A stretch of 15,335 nucleotides of DNA from assembly GCA_043733485.1 (NCBI GenBank), contig JAYTGN010000132.1, forward strand, positions 1 to 15,335, given 5' to 3'. Positions 6,988 to 14,548 of the stretch are shown piece after piece. A program made the translations under genes and the position numbers. How positions within the stretch are numbered: the stretch's first letter is position 1; every line of letters starts with the position of its first letter. This stretch comes from Urbifossiella sp043733485. Lineage in GTDB: Bacteria; Planctomycetota; Planctomycetia; Gemmatales; Gemmataceae. The notes beneath the pieces were generated by a model that saw nothing but the letters and a program-made list of their open reading frames with translations, made no database searches and was not told the DNA's origin.

Positions 6988-7929
6988 ATGTCGGTTCAAC
7001 CATTGCTGCTGTTCGAACACGTCTCCAAGTGGTACGGGTCCGTGCTCGCATTGAATCAGGTCACGCTCGAACTCACCGGCGGGATCACGGGGCTCGTCGG
7101 TGCGAACGGTGCCGGGAAGAGTACGCTGCTGCGACTTGCCAACGGCCAACTCAAACCGACGCTCGGCAAAGTGAGCATCCGCGGCGTCGATGCCTGGGAC
7201 TGGCGCGCCCGACGGCTCGTCGGCTACTGCCCCGATGTGGATGCCTTCTACGAAGACCTCTCGGGGCGAAAGTTCGTGGCGATGATGGCGCGGCTTTGCG
7301 GCTTCCACAAGAAAGAAGCGCTTCGCCGAACCGAAGCGGCCCTCGAACAGGTCGGCATGACCGACCGCGCCGACCGCAAACTCCAAGGCTACTCCAAGGG
7401 CATGAGGCAGCGCATCAAGCTCGCCCAGGCGCTGCTTCACGATCCGGAACTGCTCATTCTCGACGAACCGCTTTCGGGCATCGACCCGATCGGCCGGCAG
7501 GAGTTGCTCGAACTCTTTCAACGCCTCGCGGCCCAGGGCAAGTGCTTGCTCATTTCAAGCCACGAACTCGAGGCGTTGGAGAAGCTGACCAACCACGTGG
7601 CAATCATGGCGCGGGGCCGCGTCGCAGCCGTGGGCACGCTTCAACAAATTCGCGACTTGCTGGACGATCACCCGATCTCGGTGCGGATCGAAGTGGCGAA
7701 CCCGCGTGAAGTGGCCCGGCTCCTGATTCAACTTGCCGACTCAGTGGCCGTGGAAGTGGAGGCGAGTGCGACCGCATTGATCGTGAAGGCCCGCAACCCG
7801 AAGCGGTTCTTCGCGGCGTTCGGTAAACTGGTTGTCGAGCAGAAGCTCGAAGTCCGTGGGCTCGAACCGCTCGACGAATCGGCCCACGCCATCCTCGGCT
7901 ACCTCCTCGGCGGCAGTGGAAAGACATGA
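6988..7929 (+). CDS. ABC transporter ATP-binding protein (second of two)
   Basis: A 313-residue ATPase with intact motifs: Walker A GANGAGKST (Lys44), signature YSKGMRQR (135-142), Walker B LLILDEP (155-161) with SGIDP, and switch His192 in SSHEL. The Q-loop region reads CPDVDAFYEDL, with Asp where Gln is usual. A C-terminal domain (about 215-313) is present. It is a diverged paralogue of the first ATPase, and both carry an acidic residue at the Q-loop. The next gene, rnpA, starts inside its last codon and stop (ATGA overlap), so no second permease follows, which is unusual for a duplicated ATPase-permease pair. Confidence 0.9.
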   Translation: MSVQPLLLFEHVSKWYGSVLALNQVTLELTGGITGLVGANGAGKSTLLRLANGQLKPTLGKVSIRGVDAWDWRARRLVGYCPDVDAFYEDLSGRKFVAMMARLCGFHKKEALRRTEAALEQVGMTDRADRKLQGYSKGMRQRIKLAQALLHDPELLILDEPLSGIDPIGRQELLELFQRLAAQGKCLLISSHELEALEKLTNHVAIMARGRVAAVGTLQQIRDLLDDHPISVRIEVANPREVARLLIQLADSVAVEVEASATALIVKARNPKRFFAAFGKLVVEQKLEVRGLEPLDESAHAILGYLLGGSGKT

Positions 7930-8351
7930 TGACCGAACAACCGCGACTCACGTTTCCTCAAACTCGGCGGATGAAGACGCCGGCCGAGTTCGACCGCTGC
8001 TATGCGCGGAAGCGGTCTGCTTCCGACAACGTGCTCATCGTTTACGCCTGCGAGAACGGCCTGGCTTTCTCGCGGCTCGGCTGCTCCGTTTCGAAGAAGG
8101 TCGGCAACGCGGTCGTCCGCAACCGGTACAAGCGGCTCTTCCGTGAAGCGTTCCGCCTCATGCAGCATGAGTTGCCCGTCCTGGGTGCCACCCAATCAGC
8201 ACCGGCTGGAAGCACGGTGCCACCCGGACCGGCGGGTGTCGATTTGATCGTGATCCCGCGAATCGGGCCGGAGCCGACTCAGGACGAGGTGAAGAACTCG
8301 CTCGTGAAATTGGCGCATCAAGCCGCAAGAAAGTTGGGGCCGAAATCGTGA
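7926..8351 (+). CDS. rnpA: Ribonuclease P protein component
   Basis: RnpA binds the RNase P RNA and helps it remove 5' leaders from precursor tRNAs. The 141-residue protein shows the family signature NAVVRNRYKRLFREAFR (61-77, the RNR motif) preceded by GCSVSKKVG, and a C-terminal part GVDLIVIPRIGPEPT. Bacterial RnpA is normally about 110-125 residues. The extra length comes mainly from about 19 residues (85-103) between HELP and GVDL, encoded by a repeat-like stretch. The start ATG overlaps the stop of the second ABC ATPase, and its stop TGA overlaps the GTG start of yidD, so the three are translationally linked. The usual upstream partner rpmH is absent. Confidence 0.93.
   Translation: MMTEQPRLTFPQTRRMKTPAEFDRCYARKRSASDNVLIVYACENGLAFSRLGCSVSKKVGNAVVRNRYKRLFREAFRLMQHELPVLGATQSAPAGSTVPPGPAGVDLIVIPRIGPEPTQDEVKNSLVKLAHQAARKLGPKS
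8178..8234 (+). repeat. Repeat-like in-frame insertion in rnpA
   Basis: Two exact copies of GGTGCCACCC (8184-8193 and 8216-8225) stand 32 bases apart. Between them are inverted hexamers GCACCG (8199-8204) and CGGTGC (8215-8220). The first copy is itself part of a quasi-palindrome, GGGTGCCACCC (8183-8193). The stretch encodes small, proline- and alanine-rich residues placed where other RnpA proteins have a short turn. Confidence 0.55.
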
Positions 8352-8596
8352 GTGCGGTTCGCTGGCTCTGGCGCGGTCCGATGCTCGCCGTGAAGGCGGT
8401 CCTCATCGGCTGCGTCCGCTGTTATCAGTGGCTGATTCGTCCGCTGTTGCCGCCGATGTGCAAGTACGAACCGGGATGCAGCGAGTACTTCATCGGCTCG
8501 GTGAAGAAACACGGCCCCGTGATTGGTTGCGTGAAGGGGGCCTGGCGCATTTGTCGATGCAATCCGTGGTCGAAAGGCGGCTTCGACCCGCCGTGA
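8348..8596 (+). CDS. yidD: Membrane protein insertion efficiency factor YidD
   Basis: YidD is a small protein of the inner face of the membrane that assists YidC-dependent insertion of membrane proteins. The 82-residue sequence carries the family core: an amphipathic N-terminal helix (about 12-32, LAVKAVLIGCVRCYQWLIRP), CKYEPGCSEYF with Cys38 and Cys44, the HGPVIG segment (55-60), and RCNPWSKGGFDPP at the end with Cys71. The start is GTG at 8348, overlapping the rnpA stop in GTGA, the usual rnpA-yidD arrangement. yidC, which commonly follows, is not here; instead the stop codon lies inside the left arm of a long terminator-like hairpin. Confidence 0.92.
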   Translation: MSAVRWLWRGPMLAVKAVLIGCVRCYQWLIRPLLPPMCKYEPGCSEYFIGSVKKHGPVIGCVKGAWRICRCNPWSKGGFDPP

Positions 8597-8683
8597 CTCG
8601 AAACCGGGTTTCTGCTTTGGAAACCCGGTTTCTTCTTGGTCCAGAAACCCGGTTTCCAAAGCAGAAACCCGGTTTCGAGTCAC
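8593..8683. terminator. Long inverted repeat, probable bidirectional terminator between yidD and the ThuA-like gene
   Basis: Arms of 41 bases (8593-8633 and 8643-8683) pair with a single mismatch (C8626 against C8650) around a 9-base loop. The arms contain four copies of the near-palindrome GAAACC[C/G]GGTTTC, at 8600, 8620, 8644 and 8664. The yidD stop TGA (8594-8596) lies in the left arm and the ThuA-like stop (8680-8682, minus strand) in the right arm, so the element serves as the 3' end of both convergent genes. There is no long T tract, but the stem is exceptionally long. Confidence 0.8.
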
Positions 8684-9576
8684 TTCTTCCCCTTCGGATC
8701 CAGGTTCGCGGCCATCTCGGCTTCGCTCACGCTCGAAGCGACGCCGCCCTTCGGCACGTCCATCTTGCAAATCCAGATAAGCGCGTTGAGCACGACCTTA
8801 CGGAAGTCGTCGTTGGCCCAGTTGCGGTGGAAGTGGCCTCCGGTAAAGCCGACGCCTCGGCCGCCGTCGGGGCGTTCCGTGGCCCACATCATCGCCTCGG
8901 CCCGGCCCTTCACTTTCTGAATGTGTTCGTATGGCCCGCGCGGCGACACGTACGGTCCGTCGCGCACTTCATCCGAAGGCTTCGCCGAGAGGATCGGCGT
9001 GATGCCCTTCATCTCGGCGCGGAAGCGCATGTTGAAGTACCATTCGTCGCGAACGGAGAATGGCTTCACGCCGTTGCTAATTGCGTGCTTTGGGAACTCG
9101 GCGAACTCGGGCTTCCACATCGGATTGCACGAGAAGTTGGTCTCGTAGTAGCCGCCGATCCAGTCTTGGAACTCCTTGCCGCCCAGGTCGGCCGGCACCT
9201 GGACACCGTAGTGGGCGCACAGGAGGCCGGTGCCCTTGGCCATGAGTTTGCCGATGCGGTCGAGCCGCTTCTCGCGAATGAGCGGATGCCCGTCGCCGCC
9301 ATCGGCATAGCAGAGGATGCCGTCGGCCGTGTCGAGTGCGGAGTCGTCTTTCGGGTAGCCGTTCTTGAAGACGACGGTTTCGAGCCCCTTCACGCCCTGA
9401 AGGCACTTGTCGAGGAGCAGCACGCCGGCGTTGAATTCGTGATCGCCGGGTCCGTGGCTCGGGGTGCCGGCAATGAGTACGAGCTTCTTGGGCTTCGCCT
9501 CCGCGGCGTGAATCGAATGCGTACCGGCGAGCCCGAGAGCTGCCGAACCGAGAAAGGTGCGTCGGGAGAGGTTCAT
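8680..9576 (-). CDS. ThuA-like domain protein with Tat signal
   Basis: A 298-residue protein starting MNLSRRTFLGSAALGLAG, a twin-arginine export signal, so it is probably folded in the cytoplasm and sent to the periplasm. The mature part resembles ThuA, a class I glutamine-amidotransferase-like fold linked to trehalose and other sugar utilisation: KKLVLIAGTPSHGPGDHEF at the first strand, DGILCYADGGDGHPL, GTGLLCAHYGVQ, GVKPFSVRDEWYF and GFTGGHFHRNW. In planctomycetes such proteins are common and often lie near secreted sugar-degrading enzymes, which are absent here. The ATG at 9576 is supported by the Tat motif and a GGAG upstream. A promoter on the same strand lies at 9613-9641. The stop codon is inside the shared terminator hairpin. 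Confidence 0.88.
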   Translation of the reverse strand: MNLSRRTFLGSAALGLAGTHSIHAAEAKPKKLVLIAGTPSHGPGDHEFNAGVLLLDKCLQGVKGLETVVFKNGYPKDDSALDTADGILCYADGGDGHPLIREKRLDRIGKLMAKGTGLLCAHYGVQVPADLGGKEFQDWIGGYYETNFSCNPMWKPEFAEFPKHAISNGVKPFSVRDEWYFNMRFRAEMKGITPILSAKPSDEVRDGPYVSPRGPYEHIQKVKGRAEAMMWATERPDGGRGVGFTGGHFHRNWANDDFRKVVLNALIWICKMDVPKGGVASSVSEAEMAANLDPKGKK

Positions 9577-9612
9577 TTCGGAGAACTCCGGAGGGTGAGA
9601 CCACGGAATTGG

Positions 9613-9641
9613 AATATAAAGTACTCGATGGTTTGGCTCAA
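9613..9641 (-). promoter_or_regulatory. Sigma-70-like promoter of the ThuA-like gene
   Basis: Read on the minus strand, TTGAGC (9636-9641), a 17-base spacer and TATATT (9613-9618) fit the housekeeping consensus. Transcription would begin near 9606, about 30 bases before the ATG at 9576. The AT-rich box stands out in otherwise GC-rich sequence. Confidence 0.6.
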
Positions 9642-9678
9642 TTCACCTCCGCATTCGGAATCCGGGCACACGCCCGTG

Positions 9679-11835
9679 ATGGCGGAGTACGACCAGGACG
9701 AAGCGCGGGCGTTGAGCCTTCGCGGGGTTCGGCCGCCCGTCAAGGTACCGGGTTACGAGCAGGAAGCGTTCCTCGGCAAAGGGGCCTACGGCGAGGTCTG
9801 GGTTGCCGTGGACAGCAACAGCGGTCGCAAGGTCGCGATCAAATACTACACGCGGCGCGGCGGTACGGATTGGGCCGCCCTGGCCCGCGAGGTCGAGAAA
9901 CTCCGCTACCTCTTCAACGACCGCTACGTGGTGCAACTGTTGAAGGTCGGTTGGGAAGCCGAGCCGCCGTACTACGTGATGGAGTACATGGAGAACGGTT
10001 CGCTCGAGGATCAACTCCGGAATGGGCCGCTCCCGGTTCACGACGCCGTGATGCTCTTCCGCGACGTGGCAAAGGGACTGGTTCACGCGCACGACAAGGG
10101 CATTCTGCACTGCGATTTGAAGCCTGCGAACGTGCTGCTGGATCAGGATCGCCATCCGCGGCTCGCAGACTTCGGCCAATCGCGACTGACGAACGAGCGG
10201 TCGCCCGCGCTCGGCACGCTGTTTTACATGGCACCGGAACAGGCGGATTTGAAGGCGACGCCGGACGCCCGTTGGGACGTGTACTCGCTCGGAGCGGTGA
10301 TGTACCGGATGCTCACGGGGCAGCCACCCCATCGAGGGGAGAGCGGCGCGACGACGGTGCTGGGAACCGGTTCGCTGGAGGCGCAACTCGCCGCCTATCG
10401 CACGCTCTTAGAGAGCACTCCCGCGCCGTCGGTTCATCGCAAGGTGCGCGGCGTGGACGCGGGCCTCGCCGCCATCGTGAGCAAGTGCCTCGCCGCCAAC
10501 CCGCGGCATCGCTACCCCAACCCGCAAGCCGTCCTCTCGGATCTGGAAGCCTGGAGCCTGCGCCGCGTTCGCCGGCCGCTCATGCTGCTCACCGGTCTCA
10601 CGTTCACCGCCCTGCTCCTCGCCATGGCAATCATCGGTGCCGCGATGTTCCGCGACACGGTTCGCACGGCCGAGCGAGAGGTGATCGAAGGGACTCTGGA
10701 AGGCAACCGCTTCGCCGCGCACTCCGCCGCCGAGCGTTACGCCGTGCAATCGCAATTCCGTTGGCAGACGCTTGAACACGCGGCACGGGATCCGAATTTG
10801 CGAGGGTGGTTAAAGCTGCCGTTGGACAAGATGAAAGAATCCGGTCGAGCCGATGAACTCGATACTTGGCTGGCAAAGCGGAAAGCGCGGCACGATGCTC
10901 AGGTCGAGGCCGAGGCGCGTTCGAGCGTCTGGTTTGCCGTGAGCCGAGCGGGATTGCAGTACGGCACGGCTCCGCCGTTCCCGCAACACCGCTTCCAGTT
11001 TCGCGGCTACCGCGACTACTTCCACGGGCAGGGTCGCGAACTCGACGCCAAGCTCGCAACGGTGCCCGCGCCGATCGCTGGCCCGACGCGATCCGGCGTC
11101 TTCAAACGGAAAATTCGGGAGACCGACGAATACTGGTCGGTCGCATTCAGCGTGCCGGTTTGGGCTACGGATGAAGCGAAGGGCGACCCCATCGGCGTTC
11201 TCGGTCTGAACTTGGATTTGAAAGGACAAACGCGCGTGGACGGGGAACGCGAACGGTTCGCCGTGCTGGTGGACACGCGGCCTGATGTCACGGGGCGTCG
11301 CGGATTGATCCTCCGCCATCCCGATTTGGAGCGCGACGGTGCGGAGCCGATTACGCCGCACTATGCCGATGCCATCGTGCGTTGGGCCGACGCGGGTAAG
11401 CTGCCGTTTGCACCGGAGCGCGAATACGAAGATCCCGTGGGGGGCGAGTTCGCGGGCGAATGGCTCGCTTCACCCGAACGCGTGCAGGTTCGCCTCGATG
11501 GTGCGGAACTCGTCGAGACGGGTTGGGTGGTGTTGATTCAGGAGCGTCGAGCCGACGTGCTGCAACCCGTCTCCGCGTTGAAGCGCCGTCTCGGATACGG
11601 CGCGGCCGCGGCGATTGCCTTCATTCTCGTCATGGTGCTCGTGATGTGGGCGGGTATGATTTCGGTAGTCGATGCCTCGTCCAAGTCGCGAGTCACGCGA
11701 TTGATTCGACGGTGGGCCGGTCTTCCCTCGTCAACGAGCGGCACGCGAACTGCGGGTACGGGTTGGTCGAGCGGCACGAGCACGAGCGGTACCGGAACCG
11801 GTAGCTCGGGCGTGGTGGAGCCCGCACCCGTTTAA
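9679..11835 (+). CDS. Membrane-spanning Ser/Thr protein kinase with probable extracytoplasmic Cache sensor
   Basis: A 718-residue receptor-type kinase. The cytoplasmic kinase domain (about 25-295) has a glycine loop GKGAYGEV (33-40), Lys55 in VAIKYY, catalytic HCDLKPANV (Asp146), DFG (164-166) and APE (185-187). Cys replaces the usual Arg of HRD, making it a non-RD kinase. Membrane segments lie at about 300-324 and 638-664. The external part between them has features of a Cache sensor (FRGYRDYFHGQGREL; VAFSVPVWA to IGVLGLNLDL). The cytoplasmic tail (about 683-714) is almost only Ser, Thr and Gly. ATG 9679 is preferred because the conserved-looking MAEYDQDEAR begins there; ATG 9628 would add 17 residues. 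A small hairpin, CGGGC and GCCCG (9663-9676), precedes the start. The stop directly abuts the convergent DUF4058 gene. Confidence 0.88.
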   Translation: MAEYDQDEARALSLRGVRPPVKVPGYEQEAFLGKGAYGEVWVAVDSNSGRKVAIKYYTRRGGTDWAALAREVEKLRYLFNDRYVVQLLKVGWEAEPPYYVMEYMENGSLEDQLRNGPLPVHDAVMLFRDVAKGLVHAHDKGILHCDLKPANVLLDQDRHPRLADFGQSRLTNERSPALGTLFYMAPEQADLKATPDARWDVYSLGAVMYRMLTGQPPHRGESGATTVLGTGSLEAQLAAYRTLLESTPAPSVHRKVRGVDAGLAAIVSKCLAANPRHRYPNPQAVLSDLEAWSLRRVRRPLMLLTGLTFTALLLAMAIIGAAMFRDTVRTAEREVIEGTLEGNRFAAHSAAERYAVQSQFRWQTLEHAARDPNLRGWLKLPLDKMKESGRADELDTWLAKRKARHDAQVEAEARSSVWFAVSRAGLQYGTAPPFPQHRFQFRGYRDYFHGQGRELDAKLATVPAPIAGPTRSGVFKRKIRETDEYWSVAFSVPVWATDEAKGDPIGVLGLNLDLKGQTRVDGERERFAVLVDTRPDVTGRRGLILRHPDLERDGAEPITPHYADAIVRWADAGKLPFAPEREYEDPVGGEFAGEWLASPERVQVRLDGAELVETGWVVLIQERRADVLQPVSALKRRLGYGAAAAIAFILVMVLVMWAGMISVVDASSKSRVTRLIRRWAGLPSSTSGTRTAGTGWSSGTSTSGTGTGSSGVVEPAPV

Positions 11836-12585
11836 TCACGAGATGCGAAGCAGGCGGCAGGTTTCCTCATAACTCGATTCGAAGGGGAGCAGGATCTGAC
11901 GGGTGGGGCTCAACCAGATCGGGAGCACCGGCAGAACTTGGCCCAGGGTCATCGGGTAGAACCAGACGTCGAGGAACGATTTGCCTTTAGGCCGGAGCTT
12001 CTTGCGAGAACGCAGCGTGACCGCGTAGAGGTGGGGCGGGGTTGGGGAGAGTCGCGGATCCTCGCGGCCCAGTAACTCCAGCAACTCGGCGTAGAGATTG
12101 AACTGCTTAATCGAAACCAGATCGACGATGGAGACGCAGACGTCCTTCTGGAGTAGAGCTTCGACCTTGGTCAGGAAGGCCCGGCGACTCTCGGGCCGAT
12201 CCTTGTTGCTCGGGCTGACGATTTCGATGGCCGCGACGAGTCGCCGCTCGAATTCGTCGTCGTAGATTCGGACTTCGTACTCGTCGAATTCGGAGAGATC
12301 GGCTTCCAGGGTGAGGGTCGGGTGCGGTGTGATCTCCACGGCGACGGCCACGCCGCCCTCGCCTTCATCCGCATCGAATGAGGGATACTCTTCACTCGAT
12401 TCGTCCTCGAACGTCGAGACGTCGATCTCGAACATCGCTCCGAGATGGACGCCCGGCGCAGCCACGAACCCCGCGGGAAGTAGCTTGTAAAGGTCCTGGA
12501 CGATCATCATCGGCCAGCCGCCGTGGACCGCGTCCCAGGATTGTTTTTTGCTGTCGGGTCCGTGAAAGTGATCGCGCAGTGGCAT
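11836..12585 (-). CDS. DUF4058 family protein
   Basis: A 249-residue protein of unknown function belonging to a family common in planctomycetes and cyanobacteria. It starts with the typical MPLRDHFHGP, then a Trp-rich segment (SWDAVHGGWPMMIVQDL) and LPAGFVAAPGVHLG. The core (about 104-155) has VRIYDDEFERRLVAAIEIVSPSNKDRP; the spacing of acidic residues, Glu121 and Lys128 recalls the PD-(D/E)XK nuclease fold of Uma2-type proteins, but this is only a resemblance. The ATG at 12585 is chosen for the family N-terminus; the open frame extends upstream to 12837 but would overlap the divergent cyclase gene. It is separated from the cyclase by 42 bases and abuts the kinase stop with no gap. Confidence 0.8.
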   Translation of the reverse strand: MPLRDHFHGPDSKKQSWDAVHGGWPMMIVQDLYKLLPAGFVAAPGVHLGAMFEIDVSTFEDESSEEYPSFDADEGEGGVAVAVEITPHPTLTLEADLSEFDEYEVRIYDDEFERRLVAAIEIVSPSNKDRPESRRAFLTKVEALLQKDVCVSIVDLVSIKQFNLYAELLELLGREDPRLSPTPPHLYAVTLRSRKKLRPKGKSFLDVWFYPMTLGQVLPVLPIWLSPTRQILLPFESSYEETCRLLRIS

Positions 12586-12627
12586 GGGTCGCTCCGATTC
12601 GCAACATTGTATACCTCCCAGAGAAGC

Positions 12628-14454
12628 ATGTCCGAACTCATTGCACAAGGCCCGCGTCCGGAAGACAACTGGCGGCGACCGCTCACTCCGGGCGAGGTCG
12701 TCGTACTCGGTCGCGATCCCGAGGGGTGGAACGTGGCGTGGGAGCCGTACCTCTCGCGGCGGCACGCGGAACTGACGTGGCGCAACGGGCGGCTCAAGGT
12801 TCGCCGCTTGCCTGCGGCGTTCAATCCCGTCTTTCATGCCGGGAAGCCCGAAGACTCATTCGAGGTCGCGCCGGCGGGCGCGTTCGTCATCGGGCATACG
12901 CTTTTCACGGTCGCGTCCGCCCGGCCGACGCCGAGCCCCAGCCACGGCGGGATGCTCCTCGAAGCCCGGACTATCGGCCATACCGAACTGGAACGTCTGA
13001 AGTTCCGCGATGCCCCACACCGCCTCGACGTGCTGAGTAAGTTGCCGGAAGTGATTTCGAGCGCGTCGAACGATGCGGATTTGTTTGCGCGCCTGGCCGA
13101 CATGCTGCTAGCAGGAGTGCCGCGTGCGGATGCCGTCGCGTTGGTCGAGGTCGAGATGGGCTCGGTTGAGGTGGCCGGCCCGGTCGGTAGCCGGCCAGAA
13201 CCCGCCATCCGCCTGCTCCATTGGGATCGTCGGCGATCGGGCGAAGGTGCCTTCGAACCGAGCCGCAAGCTCGTGATCGAATCGATCGCGAACCAGCAGC
13301 AAACCATCCTCCACGTCTGGTCTTCCCAGGATGCCCCCGACCCGGACGCCCCCGCGTTCACGCTCCAGGGTCGATTCGACTGGGCATTCTGCACGCCAGT
13401 GGTGGGCGAAGGCTGCCGTGGGTGGGGCCTCTACGTGGCGGGGCGATTTGCGGGCGACCCCACGGCCTCCGTCCTCGCACCGCTCCCGGCCAACGAACTC
13501 CGCGACGATGTCAAGTTCACCGAACTCGTTTCCGAGATCGTCGGTGCCTTAAGGCAAGTGCAAGTGCTTCGCGAACGGCAGGGCGTGTTCCGGCGTTTCT
13601 TCTCGCCCGGCGTGCTGCACGTGCTTTCGAGCCAGAATGCCCCACAGGCCTTGGAGCCGCGCGAGGCCGACGTCACCGTACTCTTCTGCGATCTTCGCGA
13701 GTTCTCGAAGAAGGTCGAAGAGGCCGCCGGGAACCTCTTGGAGGTTCTCAATCGCGTCAGTTCCGCTCTCGGCGTGATGACGCGAAACATCGTAGAGAAT
13801 CGCGGTGCTATCGCGGACTTCTACGGCGACGCGGCCATGGGCTTCTGGGGCTGGCCGCTGGACGATCCGGCTAAGGTGGAGAACGCCTGCCGAGCGGCGC
13901 TCGGCATCCGCGCCGCGTTCGATGCCGTGACCACGAACGAATCGCATCCACTCTTCGGCTTCAAGGTTGGGATTGGAATCGCGTCCGGGCGAGCGGTCGC
14001 GGGGGGAATCGGGACCGCGGAGCAGGCCAAAGTCGGGGTCTTCGGCCCGGTCGTGAACCTCGCCGCCCGGCTCGAAGGGATGACGAAGCCGCTGCGCGTG
14101 CCCATTCTGCTCGACGAGCCGACGGCCGAATTTCTCCGCGCTCAGATGCCCGGACACGCCGCCCGCGTTCGCCGGTTGGCCAAGGTTCGCCCCTACGGTT
14201 TGGAAACGACGCTGGTCGTGACGGAACTCGTGCCCCCCGCCGGGCCGGAATCCGTTCTCACCGACGAGCACCTCGCCGACTACGATTCGGCCCTGGAAGC
14301 CTTCCTTGCCGGGGAATGGATCAAGGCGTACGAACTGCTTCACAAGTTGCCTCCGCAGGATCGCGGGAAGGATCTACTGACCGGCTTCATCCTGCAGTAC
14401 AACCACACGCCGCCGCCGAATTGGGAAGGCGTGATCCCGCTTCTCACCAAGTGA
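12628..14454 (+). CDS. FHA-GAF-class III nucleotide cyclase
   Basis: A 608-residue cytoplasmic protein with three modules: an FHA domain (about 22-95; GRD at 28-30, SRRHAEL at 43-49) that would bind phosphothreonine; a GAF-like domain (about 132-275) that could bind a small ligand; and a class III cyclase domain (about 345-490). Both metal-binding aspartates are kept, Asp355 in LFCDLREFS and Asp401 in YGDAAMGFWG, and the catalytic Asn477 and Arg481 in VVNLAARLEG. The two purine-selecting positions are not the usual Lys and Asp/Thr: they read Asp397 and Gly470 in my alignment by eye. A helical C-terminal tail (540-608) follows. ATG 12628 is chosen because the FHA domain begins soon after; longer in-frame starts would enter the divergent DUF4058 gene. 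The product could be cAMP, cGMP or none. Confidence 0.88.
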   Translation: MSELIAQGPRPEDNWRRPLTPGEVVVLGRDPEGWNVAWEPYLSRRHAELTWRNGRLKVRRLPAAFNPVFHAGKPEDSFEVAPAGAFVIGHTLFTVASARPTPSPSHGGMLLEARTIGHTELERLKFRDAPHRLDVLSKLPEVISSASNDADLFARLADMLLAGVPRADAVALVEVEMGSVEVAGPVGSRPEPAIRLLHWDRRRSGEGAFEPSRKLVIESIANQQQTILHVWSSQDAPDPDAPAFTLQGRFDWAFCTPVVGEGCRGWGLYVAGRFAGDPTASVLAPLPANELRDDVKFTELVSEIVGALRQVQVLRERQGVFRRFFSPGVLHVLSSQNAPQALEPREADVTVLFCDLREFSKKVEEAAGNLLEVLNRVSSALGVMTRNIVENRGAIADFYGDAAMGFWGWPLDDPAKVENACRAALGIRAAFDAVTTNESHPLFGFKVGIGIASGRAVAGGIGTAEQAKVGVFGPVVNLAARLEGMTKPLRVPILLDEPTAEFLRAQMPGHAARVRRLAKVRPYGLETTLVVTELVPPAGPESVLTDEHLADYDSALEAFLAGEWIKAYELLHKLPPQDRGKDLLTGFILQYNHTPPPNWEGVIPLLTK

Positions 14455-14500
14455 TTTCGGCTGAAACGAGCGAACCGGTCGCCATTGAAGCGTCTCATAC

Positions 14501-14528
14501 TTGACTCCCCGCGCGTCGACGGTTAGAA
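14501..14528 (+). promoter_or_regulatory. Probable promoter of tRNA-Glu
   Basis: TTGACT (14501-14506), a 16-base spacer and TTAGAA (14523-14528) lie 20 bases before the mature tRNA 5' end, so the primary transcript would carry a leader of roughly a dozen bases for RNase P to remove. The cyclase gene stops 46 bases upstream, at 14454. Confidence 0.5.
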
Positions 14529-14548
14529 AGCGTGGGTGGACTGGTAAC

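Noticed and set aside
5611..7521. A 636-codon open frame on the minus strand across the ABC genes
   Set aside because: It is antisense to three well-supported genes, has low-complexity His/Glu/Arg-rich translation and no recognisable domain; such frames arise from GC-rich codon bias.
8593..8683. Possible CRISPR-like array from the repeated 13-mer
   Set aside because: The four units are palindromes arranged as one large hairpin with spacings of 20 and 24 bases and no unique spacers of CRISPR size; no cas gene is near.
8428..9678. N-terminal extension of the kinase frame back to 8428
   Set aside because: This part is antisense to the ThuA-like gene and crosses the terminator hairpin; the kinase is better started at 9679.
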